Shown here piece by piece: positions 40,087 to 51,777 of a stretch of DNA of 64,000 nucleotides. Both the position numbers and the translations under genes were made by a program. The DNA comes from Blastomussa wellsi. Its lineage: Eukaryota > Cnidaria > Anthozoa > Scleractinia > Plerogyridae. The notes under the pieces were generated by a model. That model searched no databases. It was not told where the DNA came from and worked only from the letters and a program-made list of their open reading frames with translations. The stretch covers positions 10,029,197 through 10,093,196 of the forward strand of contig OX393565.1 of NCBI GenBank assembly GCA_947652115.1, read 5' to 3'. Numbering within the stretch: position 1 is the stretch's first letter; the number at the start of each line of letters is the position of its first letter.

Positions 40087-43000
40087 CCCCCTTGCCTTTA
40101 ATCTATATATTTCTGGCACTAGCACAAGGCAATCTTCTTCTGATATTCCAAGAGACAGCATAAGCTCTTTTCCAAACTGTGGATGTACGAATGCATCTAG
40201 CATTGGGCCATCAACTGAATGCTCTGTGAAGATGTTGCTATACTTAGCTAACCCAACTGAGTAAATCACAGAGAGGCAATCAGCTGTTGTCATATTGGTT
40301 AAAGCTGCAAAAAATAGAAGTTTGCAAATGACCTACAGTATCTATGCCAACACTGCACCAATGTTGGTAATGATATATTTTATTTTATTTAATGACATTA
40401 TTTTCTCTGGTAGAGGGGTGCAGAGGTGTGCCTGGGTATTAGTTTTCAGAAGAAGTTCTATTGAGATTGCCAGCTTTTTAGCTGTTGTGATGAAAAAGTG
40501 CCAGCTAATATGTATATTATATGCATTCGTGTCACTAAGTACCTTTGCTTGCAGAAGCACTGGCTTGGGTTGGCTGGGTTGGTTGGAATCTTGGTATCTG
40601 TTGTCAAAACAAACGTTTAGTTGCAAGATATGTAACATAATAATAATAATATAATATTAGTCTTTATTTACTCAAAAGATAAAAAAATTCATTACATGTA
40701 CATACATTATGTAATCCCCTCACAAAAGGGAGTTAAAATTTCCAGAGGGGATCTGGGAGGCCATGGGTTGTTGAGGTTTAACACCCCCTCATAGGAGGGG
40801 ATATGGATATTTTCTGATTTTATACATTGTGATTACCTGTAATCCTGTTGATCCACATGCACCTTGAGCAAGCATCATCATTAGAAGAGTCTCTAGTGTG
40901 CTGGGGGTTGTTGGGACTGGGTTGGTCTGACTTACAGTGTTTCTCTGTGGTTGCTCCTTTGGAGATCCTGACAGGCGTTTTGATTTTGGTGGAACTGTAA
41001 TGGCTTCAATGTGTTTTGTCCAGTCAGGTTCCTCATTTATCCCTGAACTGTGTCCATTAAGGATGTCATCAGTCCAAAGTTTTAGGTGCTTTGTGTTATA
41101 GCGCCATAAAGAACCACGTCTTTCGAGGTCTCTCACCAAATGCACATGGGTTTGGTTCCAAGTATCGTTCTCTTCCTTGTTTGCTGAGCTGGATGAACTC
41201 ATGTCAAGTCGTCTCTTTCTACTTCCCAATGGGGTTTCGTTTGCTTCTATGTTGTAAACAAAATACCAAGCATTATACCATTATCGCCTCTGTTTTCTTT
41301 GTTTTTCAAGGGACATTGACTAGCTAAATTTCCTGATTATAAATGCCAGGAAAATTAAGTAGACAAAAGATTCTTTTGCCTTTTACTAAATTTCCCTTGC
41401 ATTTATAATCAGGGAAATTTTGAAGCCAGAAGATCTTGCTTTCAACATATCTTCTCCTTTACTTTTTTGGGGAGAAAGCTGAAGACAAGACCCTTTTCCT
41501 CTTGGCTGGGGTGAAGCTGATTACCACCTGCGACTATCTTGGTAACTGCCCAGAGCTAGTGATCAAAGTTCGAATTATTTCCTTGGCGATCATAGTATTA
41601 CAAACTTATAGCGTGGCAACTCAGGGCATTTAGTGATTAAATTCTTCTCAATCCTCGGAAGGCGTCGGGACTTCCACAAATCATCCCTCGGCTTGCTGAA
41701 ATTTAATCACTAAATGCCCCTGGTCCCATGATATAACTTATGATAAAAGTCCCATAATGGGAGCAGGATCAAAATACCAAGCATAGTAGAGACTTTTAGT
41801 TGGGGAAGGGTCATGCTACCCCCAGATTTGTGTACGAAAAGCCCCTCATTTTCCTGATGTACATTTTTCTTTACTCAGCGCCAAGGAATTTTTCAGCCCA
41901 CAAGAAACAAAACATGATTCTAAAACATGACCTTGAAGTGCAAACATGCTTTATTGCAACTCTGACACAGAGAATTCCAAATGTGGCCACTTGAAAAATG
42001 TGGATAACACATATGCAAATCAGTCAGAAATGAGTTGACATGATGCAATAATTATTATATAGATCCACATTTTTCAAGTGGCCAGATTTGAAATTCTTTG
42101 TGTCAGAGAGTATCACATGAACTATGCTTTTTGCAATATAAAGCATGTAAGCTCGGAGATATGGAAGCTTGGAGATATGGAATTTATATCTTCTTGCATA
42201 ATTCACTCATGAGATATCCAATTTGAACACTAACAAATCCATAATAATAGTTATTCCCTAATGAATGCCCCCTTATATAAATTCTAAAATATGACAAGAC
42301 ATTGTAATTTCTATCAATTCAAAGTGAATACTTTATTAAGTTTTTTTTTTTTAAACCGTGTAGCCAGGCTAGGGGGGTGGCCTGGCAATATCATGGAAGC
42401 CTGCGAAGCAATATGCCTTTTGGGTAGTAGCATCATTTTGTGTAATGTTTGAAAGAAAATGCAAACAGCAATTCAACTCACCTATTGGCTGGTTTATATT
42501 TATGGAAGTGCATGCCAATCGCAGACTCTGGCCTTTGTATTCAGCCTTGCACAGTTCCAGATCCTGGTCAGGCTCAGGCTCACTGGCTGCTTGCCTCGCT
42601 TTCGTAACCAGTAAAGACCACTGGCTGGATTATACAGAACATTGGTGCACTCAAAAGCCTTCAGGAGAGTAGTGATCTCTTTTACATCCGCACTTTGGCT
42701 CACATTATGAACTACATTTGAAGTGGTGCTGACTTTCATATCTTTGGTGATTTCATGCACAAATATGTCATAGGTGCTGTCCTTCTGTTTGATTCTCGGT
42801 GATCTTCTAGGGGTTGCAGCTGCTGTCGGAGCTGTAAGGAAATTCCATTATAATAAACCTATTACCCACATTTCAGAGGTCTAACTAGAGCTATATGACT
42901 GTGAAACACTTATGGCATAGTCTACAACGTAACAGGTGGTGCTGTGTCTTTTCGTGTGTTGGCTAGTATTTGTAACTGGTTAGGAGAAGGTGAGGTTCTG

Positions 43001-44113
43001 TACCACACCATGACCATACAGTAACCAGTTTTTTTTTTTCACAGTCATATGAAAAACGCCAACAAGAATACAGACATTGTAGCCAGAGGGAGTTGCCATT
43101 GGTTAATGTTTAGCAATTTTTTGATATTTTCTTTAATAATGGTTTATCTCTGATATTTTACAGGTGGAACATTATCGTGTGAATAATTATTTCTTGCATA
43201 AAATAAAGATAATAATTTTCCCAAACGAAATTGCCCATTATTTTTGCAGCCTTCAAAATTGTAGTATTTTCACTAAAATTCTATTCTTCTGTCTGTTTGA
43301 GATATCGTAATTCTTTATACTTTTCATACGCGTATCAGTGGGTTCAAAAGTTCTTTAGCCTATCTTTTTTTTTTTTCAATCTAGCCACTCTGTTTTGTAG
43401 CAGGGATCAGTCCCAATAAAGTTTAGAAGAAACTAATAGAATAAATGGGTGGTTACTGCCCGTTTGGTGATAGATAATTAGACCATGAGACATGACAAGA
43501 TGTATTTTTACCGTGTTTGTGGTAATCAATCGCGAGATACATTCTCGCTCGCTTGGTACCGTCTTTTTGTATCATCAACGGATATTCCGACAGAAGAGAT
43601 GATACATCTCGGTCGTCATTCAGCACGACCACTGTTTTACCCCGACTTCTCCTGTAGTATAATTGATTGATGACCATCTCCTCGACGCTGCCAGCGTCTG
43701 TTCTCCGCGCCATGTGGTCTTTGATACAATGGACCAGCGTTTCGTAAGTCCACCTGTATGGGAGTTCAAAAGGGGGTAATTCCGCGCCAGCGACTTTGCC
43801 CTTGTTTACACTCAGATACAAAACAACTTCCCTCTGCAAAAAAACAAATCAACGAAGATTCAAATTGTCGTAAATTGATGAGAGCACTCGAGTAAAATGC
43901 TTGACACGAAGAGCGCACGTGTTATCTGTCCAGTGAACTTACAGTTTCATCCCTGTTTTGCATGATTTGGGTTTCCTCCGTATCTGGTAGCTCGATGGGA
44001 ATAACTTCAGTTCCTTCGCTGTCAAGTTCTGTGAAATCTGAACCTTCAGGGTATGCGAAGTCCTCTAGAAACGCTTGGAAAGGTGAAGGACGCGAAGCCA
44101 TGTTCTGAGCCAA
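40030..44113 (-). CDS. multi-exon accessory gene of the two-gene element, C-terminal SAM-like domain
   Basis: Exons on the minus strand: 43943..44113 (acidic start MAQNMASRPSPF), 43512..43833 (with KTVVVLNDDRDVSSLLSEYP, somewhat PB1- or ubiquitin-like), about 42500..42831 (TPRRSPRIKQKD and AFECTNVLYNPASGLYWL), 40837..41246 (basic start, then LVRDLERRGSLWRYNTKHLKLW) and 40030..40332 (VGLAKYSNIFTEHSVDGPMLDAF, SAM-like, stop TAA 40030-40032). Phases agree at joins 1-2, 2-3 and 4-5; the 3-4 join is unresolved and may hide another exon. SAM domains self-associate, so the protein could multimerise at the element's ends or bind the transposase (inference). Alternative: a captured host gene. Confidence 0.6.
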
Positions 44114-44131
44114 CTGTAGAGGCAGTGCAGT

Positions 44132-44199
44132 GCAAACGTGAACAAAAAACGAGTTTTGGCGCGCAAGTTTTTAATCGAGACTGCACGTGTTACTGAGAA
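44132..44199 (-). repeat. right terminal inverted repeat of the two-gene element
   Basis: Reverse complement of the left repeat, with 13 extra bases in the middle. The accessory gene's first ATG (44111-44113) is 19 bp inside it. Confidence 0.88.
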
Positions 44200-44402
44200 C
44201 GAGCATAAGCAAAACATGCAGTAGTGCTTTGCGTTGCGGTTTTTGGTCTGATCGAACAGTAAAGCGGAAACCTGTTTTACATAACAATAGTGTTGTTTTT
44301 CCTCTGACTCTATCAACATCAAGCTTATCCTTTCTAAATTTCTCTCTTTCTCACTTATCCTGTGGACTATAACACAGTTCTTTTCCCAACCAAATACATT
44401 TG
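44194..44402 (-). pseudogene. Polinton DNA polymerase B, N-terminal part
   Basis: Minus-strand frame with NVFGWEKN near 44396, ISLMLIESEEKQHYCYVKQV and, at the border, KHYCMFCLCSF, the paired-Cys segment that precedes the exonuclease domain in Polinton polymerases. It runs in frame up to the TGAGAA at the insertion border, and the remaining polymerase starts at the opposite border. Upstream the frame dissolves into CA-rich and T-rich sequence, so the true start is lost. Confidence 0.7.
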
Positions 44403-47400
44403 AAGGGGTGAGTGCAAAAGGGTGCTAAGTGTGCTAAGTGTGTGTGTGTTTTTTTTCCCTCAAAAGTGCCTGAATTTTTGCATGTGGTTTTCAATTGAAT
44501 AGAAAAACATCACCATGTATTTTTTTTCGCTGGTTTGGTCTTCGTTTTCGAGAAATAACGTATGCGAAAAACCTCCCATTTTCTGCCGGCATCTTTTGCC
44601 GCACGAGAAACAAAAGAAGTCTTTTGTTTCGCTGAACAATGAAACCAGTGAAGCATCACTTTAACCGCCAGTTGATGGAGCCGAAACCAGAATTACGATC
44701 AAATAAATTAGCCCAAGCTGCTAACAATTGCTTTGTTGGCGCAAGCGATCTACGCGCTGCTCTGCAGGCCAGTCATCGTTTTTCTAGGGGGTTGGTTCGA
44801 CACCACCTCAGGCCGAATGTTTTTCTTTTCGCGTTCTCTTGCCTCTTTTTTTTTAAACCAAAGCACCCTTTCCAAGAACCCGTGCTGGCGATACTGCAAA
44901 TAGAAAACGTTTTCAAGTTCGTATTTAAGGCCACCTTTGATTAGTGTAAAGTAGTTATGGAACCGAAACAAGCGTGTAATAAACATGTAAAATTGCCTCC
45001 CATAACTAACGCTGCTCAGTTGGCGCAAGCGATTAACGTGCTTCGCCGCACGCAAGTCAAGACTATGGCACTAGAGTACTGGAGGATAGTTCGACGTCAC
45101 GTCAATCGACGTTTTTTTTTTGTTATCTCTCCTCTTCTTTTAAAAACATAGGACCCTTTCCCAGAACCCGTGCTGTCGATGCTGCTAAAATTAACCGTTT
45201 TCAAGTTCGTATTTAAGGCCCGGTCCAAATGCCGCTCCACTCATGTGCCGAACCAAACACGATAAAGTTCGACTTTGGAGCATTGCGTCGAACTTCATTA
45301 GGGAACCTCGTGGTAAACAATTTGCGAAGAAAATATGCGTTCTGAATTCAAGAACTCTGTGCAAATCGGAAAGCTGTGGCTTACGCTAATATCTCGCAGT
45401 TACTGGGAAACAAATTCATTCGGTGTTTGTATTTAGACAGGCTTTCTCCTGTTAAAGGGAAATCTCGTAAGCTAAGCTAGTATCACGAAGAAACAGCAAA
45501 AAAAAAAACAAAAGAATTTGCACTAAAGAACCTCGCTCAAACAATCCTGTTTCACGTAAATCGAAGACATGAAGTTTTTTGTTGTTTTTATTTTCAACGA
45601 CGGCTCTGCATGCATGACTGGTCACGCCACTCAATTTTGAGCCAATCACGAGTGCCGTTATATGAAAAATACAGTACAGTAATTTATGCACTAGGTTCAG
45701 CACATGACAACAGCGGCTATGGCGCTGGAATCACCCTCCGCTCGACGCTGCTGAATTTAACATTGTTTGCCGCTCCAAATCTAATCTTCCGAACCAAACT
45801 GATTCAAACGCCGCTCTTCTGCCGTACTTAACTCGTCAGTTAGGTTCGGCGTATGAATGGAACGGCGTGAATTTTTCCTCTTCTTTTTGAAACCAAAACA
45901 TTATAGCCGGCGTACTATGAAGTCCACCTTCGAATACCGGTAATATAAAGTTCCAGAGAAATCGAAATGCCGTACGCATCGTCGATAAACTTCAACGTCT
46001 CTTTTTAATAAAGTAACAACCTGAATCAAAGGCCCTTTGCCTGGGCTGCAACGTTTCACTCGTCTAGCGCAATTTTAAGACAATTTGAAGCTTAATTCTG
46101 TTGTTCGCTTTCTTTCACTGATTGAAAAGATAGTGGTATCAGAGGAATCGGAACAAGTTCCGGATAATTCACGTATTGCTTCAAATTTTTGACTTATGCT
46201 CTCGTGCTAGCCTATGTGCAGGCTACTCTCATACCCGGGTCTTATACTAATGTGACATGTGCACGTTTATACCTAGGCGCGGCTAGTTGAAAATAAAAAA
46301 AAAAATAAATAACTTTATTTAACGAGAGAAAACATTTTACAGTCCTAGACTGAGAAACCTGTGGCCCTCACCTAAATTATAACAAGAAAAAGTTACAATG
46401 AATAGAGTTATCGAATTCTGAACTCTTTTGAGTCTCAGGCTTTACCGCATTACACGCAGCATCGTAAAACGACATCGGAATAAGGCCATTTGTTATTGCG
46501 TGACAATCCCGTCTACACCGCCAGTGAAAATTCAGCGAGATTTACGTTATTGGATTCTACCGACAACCAAACATGAATGATTTCGAAAGGTGGTAAGTTA
46601 CTCACATTGAATCCGTCGATTTAGTGAAGTTAAATTATGTTAATAACGGAGCTCGAAGCCTCTTGTTATAGGAAAGAGCTTGTCTTCGTTTGCTTTTCGA
46701 ATGTATGTGGCGTACTGGAGGTGTTCACTTTCGAGAAAAATGTAAAGCAAAGTAGAAGTTGTATCTCTTGAAGTGACCACTCTCACAAGCGACATCGCGT
46801 TGACCTGCTAACATTTGGCAACCATAGTTCAAGAAGTCGCATTTGAATCCATTCCATGCCGAGCAATGTTAAGTTAAAACTCCTGTCTAAGATTTAAACG
46901 ACGTTTCTTAATAGCCACAAAGCTGGTCCCTAAAGACTAAAACTGGTTGTAACACTGGTAAACTAGCACCATCTTTGGCCGAAAAAAACCGGAAACGGAA
47001 ACGGTTAATTTTAGATTACACAATACCTGAAGAGTGCTACTTTTGTGGAATTTTTCTTTTTAAGCTAAATCAAAAGTTTGCTATAAAATCTGACATTCGC
47101 AAAAATGAAACAAAATCTTAAGACACGCGCGAGCTATTTTGAAATTTAATTTTAATAAGCGCTTCTCCCCCGTATAATCTTTTTGCACAACTTTTAGCGC
47201 AAAACGGCTTCCCCCAGTAGCTCTTATTACAAGGGCCTCATTAGCATTTTATGTTTACACGCTATTTTACAGTTGTAGTCTGGAATCGTCTATGCTACCT
47301 ATCACTCCTTATTGAGGTCATGAAACGTGCTACACAGGGAAGGGAAAAGTCCTTGTACACGTACAGCGAAAAAAATTGAAGCATCGAAGAAGACAAAAGC

Positions 47401-48204
47401 GAAATTTCTCGAAGACAAGAAGAAAACTTTGACCAACAGCGGCAAGGAAACGTGCATACTCGTACCCGTACTCTTACCACGCTTACATCTCTTGATTTTC
47501 CCCATTTTTACAAACGCAAGCTGAAGTTTAATAAGGAGAACGTGACTGATACTTTTTCATTGCTTTAGAATTCCCGCGGAAATCATTTCGCTCGCTGTGA
47601 ACGCAAGTGCTGCAATGATTTCAATGGCTAGCGGTATATTCTGTTGACAGGCGTGCATCTCTTAAAATAAATTAATAGGGTTTGTAGAATTGGCAGCTAC
47701 TCGTATGCTATCAGCAATTATAGTTCACCACTAAATTCTCTCCTATCCTCGTTGGTTTAAAATGATCACGTGACGCGATAGTGTTCGTTTGCGGAGAGAC
47801 ACTAGGGACCTTCAGATTAGACTACGAGTACGAGATTGAGTACGAGATTGAGTGACGTTTCTAGAGTCCTCGCTCTACATGTTGGTGTTTAGGTAGAGAG
47901 GGAAGCTCATGGGATGAGATGGGTCTGTGTTGTGATAATGTGGAGCCTGCAAACTAGTATTGAAAAGTCGTTCTCTTACTCGATCACATACTCAAATCTG
48001 AAGTCACCTACTATCAGCCCATAGTGCCCGTCCGCTTAAAATACCCGGTATTGGCTGTAGTTGGATAAAGTTGGTTAATACAAGTGAATTAAGAGATTAT
48101 TTAATTCTCTTTTGTCTAGGAACCAAATGATTGTCTGTAATGCTGAGTTCTGCGCTCAGCAATTTCACCTCAATGAAGAGAATGGTAAGTTAAAATTTAA
48201 TGTA
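44403..48204. other. 3.8 kb without a recognised gene
   Basis: Holds a GT-rich microsatellite (44426-44458), a two-copy tandem repeat (44674-45222, listed separately), an A-rich run near 46288-46307 beside AATAAATAACTTTATTTAACG that looks like the 3' end of a retroposed element on the minus strand, and a small TACGAGATTGAG triplication at 47824-47853. Short ORFs such as 44639..44944 and 47327..47524 lack codon or family signals. Confidence 0.5.
44674..45222. repeat. two-copy tandem repeat, about 283-bp period
   Basis: Matching blocks: ATGGAGCCGAAACC / ATGGAACCGAAACA, GTTGGCGCAAGCGAT in both, CCCGTGCTGxCGATxCTGC, and CGTTTTCAAGTTCGTATTTA followed by AGGCC in both. Diverged by roughly a quarter. 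Related words (CCGAACCAAAC, GCCGCTC) recur to 45860, so a wider repetitive unit may exist. Confidence 0.65.
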
Positions 48205-50222
48205 CCGTATTTACCCGTGTATAATGCGCGCCCATGTATAATACGCACCCTTATTTTTGATCACTTTTTCAAAAAAAAAAGAAAATAAAACAAAGGTAAA
48301 TGATTCCAACTACAACTTTTTTTATTTAATAAACTAGAACTTGAAAATATTCTCCTAGGTATTTACAACAACATCTTAAACTATTTTTAACTTAACTAAA
48401 GGTACAAATCAACGAACGTACCGAGCATGTAAAGTTTACCGGTGTATAAACAGTTTACTCGTTAAAAAGTGTCAAAAACCTACAATGTTTTTACTAAATA
48501 AAACCGACATTTACAACTTATTTTACTATAGCAGCAATTCATAAATGTATAAATCTTTTAGCCTGAATATGTCTACTCACAGAATAGTGCCGGAACGTTC
48601 TGGTAGCTCGTATCAATGTTCAGTGTCTTTACACAACGAAACCTTCAAACTCCGACTCAGAGTCCGAAGCAAACAAGTTTTCGATAAACGAATCGTTAAG
48701 TTCATCAGTGTCCTCGGCTGAATTATAAACTAAGTCATCTTCTGATCCATCCAAATTGTTTGTGATCCCGCATTTCAGGAAAGAGGCGAGGTGATCATTT
48801 CTGTTGGAATGTCATTCCACGCTTTGGAAATCCACGAACAAATCAGTTCCTCTGAAGGCTTCTTTTGTCGTCCACTGGCAGTAAATTCGTGAATTCCATC
48901 GGCCATCCACTGCATCCATTGCTTTCGGACTCCATCTTTAAACGGTTTGTTCAAAGATACGTCGAGTGGCTGAAGAAGTGATGTTAATCCGCCAGGAATA
49001 ACAGCAAGTTCAGTGTTCTCACGTTTGAACGACGCTTTCACGCTCTCTGTCACGTGAGCTTCGAACGAGTCAAAAACAAGCAGGCTTTTTCTCCTTCCCA
49101 GGCCACCGCTCCGCGAACACCACGCTTTTTCGATCCAAACTTTCATCTGCGCTGAATCCATCCATCCTTTCTCCTGTGCAGAAACAACGACGCCGTGTGT
49201 GTTGTTAATTTTAGGAATAGTTTTCCTCTTGAAGATAACCATCGGTTTAAGTTTTGAACCATCGCCACAGCACGCCAGTACGACTGTCACTCGATTCTTT
49301 TCATTACCCGTGGTGCGGATTTTGATGGTTTTCTCGCCCGTGTTGTTGATCGTACGGTTTGGTGGCATGTCAAATGTTAGTGGAGTTTCATCCATGTTAG
49401 CAATGAGATGTAATGGGTAGTTGTGTCCTTTACGGCGATCAATGATGAAGCGATGAAATCGTACGATCTTCTCCTCGTAATCGTCTGGCAGACGCTGTGC
49501 TAAGGTTGTTTTCTGTCAAAGTGACAGACCGTTCCTCTTCATAAAGCGTTGGCACCAGTGATTTCCAGCTTTGAAATGTCCTTCGGGAATCCCGTACTTC
49601 CCGTCCTTTGCAAGTTCGAGGGCTTTCAGTCGAACAAGCGATGGCAGAATGGCAAGCCCGTTGTTTCGTTTCTCAGTTATCCAGGCCAGTAGATCGACCT
49701 CCAACTCCGGCCATGCAGCTTTCTTTCCTCGGTTCGCACGCTTCAGTCGAGGCATCTTCTCGAGGTTTTCTTTGCTTTTTCGCCACAGCCTGACATTACT
49801 TTCGGAAATGCCAAACTCCCGTTCTGCAGCACGATTGCCATTTTGCTCTGCAAACTGGATGATTCTTAATTTGTCGGACACAGTGTAGCTTTGACGTTTC
49901 GCGGTAAGTTTCGTAGCCATGTTGAAGTTGTGATCGGTCAAGTGACAATCTCACATGTTGTTTTCCTCGAACAGCTGTTTCTTAAATAGTCAGTTAATTT
50001 AATTCAAGGATCGAAATTGACAGCTTTTTATTGGTAGTTCATTTCACGGAGTTTATTAAAAGTCAATTACAACGAAGCTTTTGTGTTGTTTTGTTTTCTC
50101 GTTTATCATTCATATGCTAATGAGAACATGACCAAACAATGGGTTCCGTGTATAATACGCACCGCAAATTTTATGGTCATTTTCACGTAAAAAAAGTGCG
50201 CATTATACACGGGTAAATACGG
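48205..50222 (-). mobile_element. pogo/Tigger-like element, 2.0 kb, TA target duplication
   Basis: Ends are 25-bp perfect inverted repeats starting CCGTATTTACCCGTG, flanked by TA at 48203-48204 and 50223-50224. Sub-terminal GTATAATACGCACC words occur at both ends. It encodes a CENP-B/pogo-type transposase on the minus strand. Confidence 0.92.
48629..49920 (-). pseudogene. pogo-type transposase, one nonsense and one frameshift
   Basis: Start taken at ATG 49918-49920 (MATKLTAKRQSYTV); an ATG seven codons earlier is possible. An N-terminal psq/BrkDBD-like HTH (VSDKLRIIQFAEQNGNRAAE) and a CENPB-type HTH (WPELEVDLLAWITEKRNNGL) are followed by DDE_1: NMDETPLTFD, LLVFDSFEAH and LLQPLDVSLNKPFK, Asp triad intact. 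TGA at 49516-49518 separates the two halves in the same frame, consistent with CGA to TGA; a shift near 48790 displaces the acidic C-terminal tail ending at 48629. Few lesions mean a young copy. Confidence 0.88.
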
Positions 50223-50224
50223 TA

Positions 50225-51777
50225 CTCCTCTGAAAACACAAGCTGACTCTGGATTTGTTTTAAGCTACACAAGCTATCATATGAGAAGGGGAGAGCTCCG
50301 CCCGTAAAGAGCTCCCCACCGCCAGAGAGGGAGAGTTTGATTTTCCGGCTTCTTTGATTTTCTCAATCGAAATCACCGCCTAGAAATCTGCGAAAGCGAG
50401 ACAAGAAGAAGGAAAAAACTCTGGGACCAGGGTGTTGCTCCCCATCCCCATAGAGCTTTCTATACAGGTTATCATTAATAATTTCTCTTTTTCTCTCTTT
50501 GCAGCTTGAAGAATGAAGTGTTATAGAAAAATGTAAATAAACTGGTACATGTTGATGAAAGAGTCCGTCCAATTTTATTGCATAGCTCATTCTCGCGCCC
50601 TGATTAGTCACCTAGGCGAGGCGTCCAGGAAGAACAATTGGAGAAAACTGTTGAAATCAGAATTATTCACTAAAGGAAAGTGCCCAAGTTAAAATTATCA
50701 GTTCCAGTAATATGAAGTCAAGTTCCACATAATGCATCATGAGCCTATTGCTGAGATCAAAGTGATGCACAACCAGTGTAATGAAGGGTCAAGCTTCGTG
50801 CTCGGAAACAGGCTGTTCACTTTTTGGAACAGATAATGTCCGCGCACAAATATCTGAGCATATCCGAGTATAATAGAGAACATTGCTAATATATCTGAAA
50901 AAGAGAGATTGAGACTTCAATGTATAATAAAAAGGATAGCGTTTATTTACTTAATATGAATTACATTATGCATGCTATTTAAAAGCAGAACGAATTCCTA
51001 TACTACCGACAAATGTGAAAAATTGCTCGCTTCTAATTCAAATGATAACCTTATTATTACCACTATCGTATCTTAACTTTATATAACCCTGTCATCTTAA
51101 TCTTATCCTAACATTGTTTACGTTTTACTAGAAAATTGTACAGCCAATATTATGGCTTAGACGCTAGGTAAATCATGCTCTCTTGTAGAAAGCAGTTACA
51201 TTTGTATTAAAATACTTAACACGTTAACTTTCGATATTTTAAAAGACCTATCCTGAAGCGAGATCCCTGGCTGAGCTGTTTTAAACTCAGATATAGCCTT
51301 TGTTAATAAACATTGATTGCGACTCCTAATTCTTCAGTACTAAATTAATTGGTTGAATTCTGAACCGGTTCGATGTTGCTAGTAAACAGACATCAGTGGC
51401 CACTAGACATGAGCAGTATAACTTATTCTCTTAGGGTTAACTTATAGATGATAAAATAACCAAACTACACATCTCTCATACAACCCCCGTAGACTACTTA
51501 AGAGCCTACTTAATGATAGGGAACTTAAGCAAACCAGGACGGCAACGAGAACGTCACCAGACAAAAGATTTAACGAGTAGGAAGGTAACTGTGCATGTGC
51601 CTGTGCACTATTTTTTGTATTTTCGTTAAGAATTTAACGTTGTCCTCATTGCTTAAGCTCTCTATTTAAAGTCAGTCAATATTTATATTTCGGCCATCGC
51701 CTACTATTATATTATTCGTCATTAATCTATTCATCATCGTCCGAATCCTGGATTGCGGCGGAAGATTTTAAGCCCAT
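50225..51777. other. 1.5 kb with no feature recognised
   Basis: AT-rich; ORF 50363..50611 (-) has no family resemblance. Nothing to annotate. Confidence 0.45.

Larger units (their letters stand above)
37100..44193. mobile_element. 7.1-kb two-gene, intron-rich DD34E transposon inserted in polB
   Basis: Inverted repeats lie at 37114..37168 and 44132..44199: the outer 26 bp (TTCTCAGTAACACGTGCAGT and onward) are identical, then a 13-bp gap at the left, then 29 bp with three mismatches (GCCAAAACT...ACGTTT). TGAGAA occurs directly at 37094-37099 and 44194-44199 as a candidate 6-bp target duplication. The polB frame ends at the right border and resumes at the left border. Inside are a six-exon Tc1/IS630-type transposase (+) and a multi-exon SAM-like gene (-) running convergently. 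I know no described family with this pairing. Confidence 0.8.
24873..44402. mobile_element. Polinton/Maverick element, decayed and split by a 7.1-kb insertion
   Basis: Minus-strand genes at the left, plus-strand virion-like genes and integrase in the middle and a minus-strand type-B polymerase at the right give the Polinton layout: capsid-like protein, A32-like ATPase, retroviral-type integrase and protein-primed polB. The polB N-terminal part resumes at 44194..44402, beyond the inserted element at 37100..44193. Terminal inverted repeats were not found. At least five genes carry frameshifts or stops, so the copy cannot be autonomous. Confidence 0.85.

Noticed and set aside
24873..44402. Terminal inverted repeats of the Polinton
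   Set aside because: Compared 24.6-25.0 kb with 44.4-45.3 kb by eye in inverted orientation and found no convincing match.
44639..45151. Two similar short + strand ORFs (MKPVKHHF and MEPKQACN)
   Set aside because: They arise from the 283-bp tandem repeat and are not conserved as proteins between the two copies.
47295..47524. Basic Lys-rich exon (AKKIEASKKTKAKFLEDKKK)
   Set aside because: Low-complexity frame with no splice partners or homology that I can recognise.
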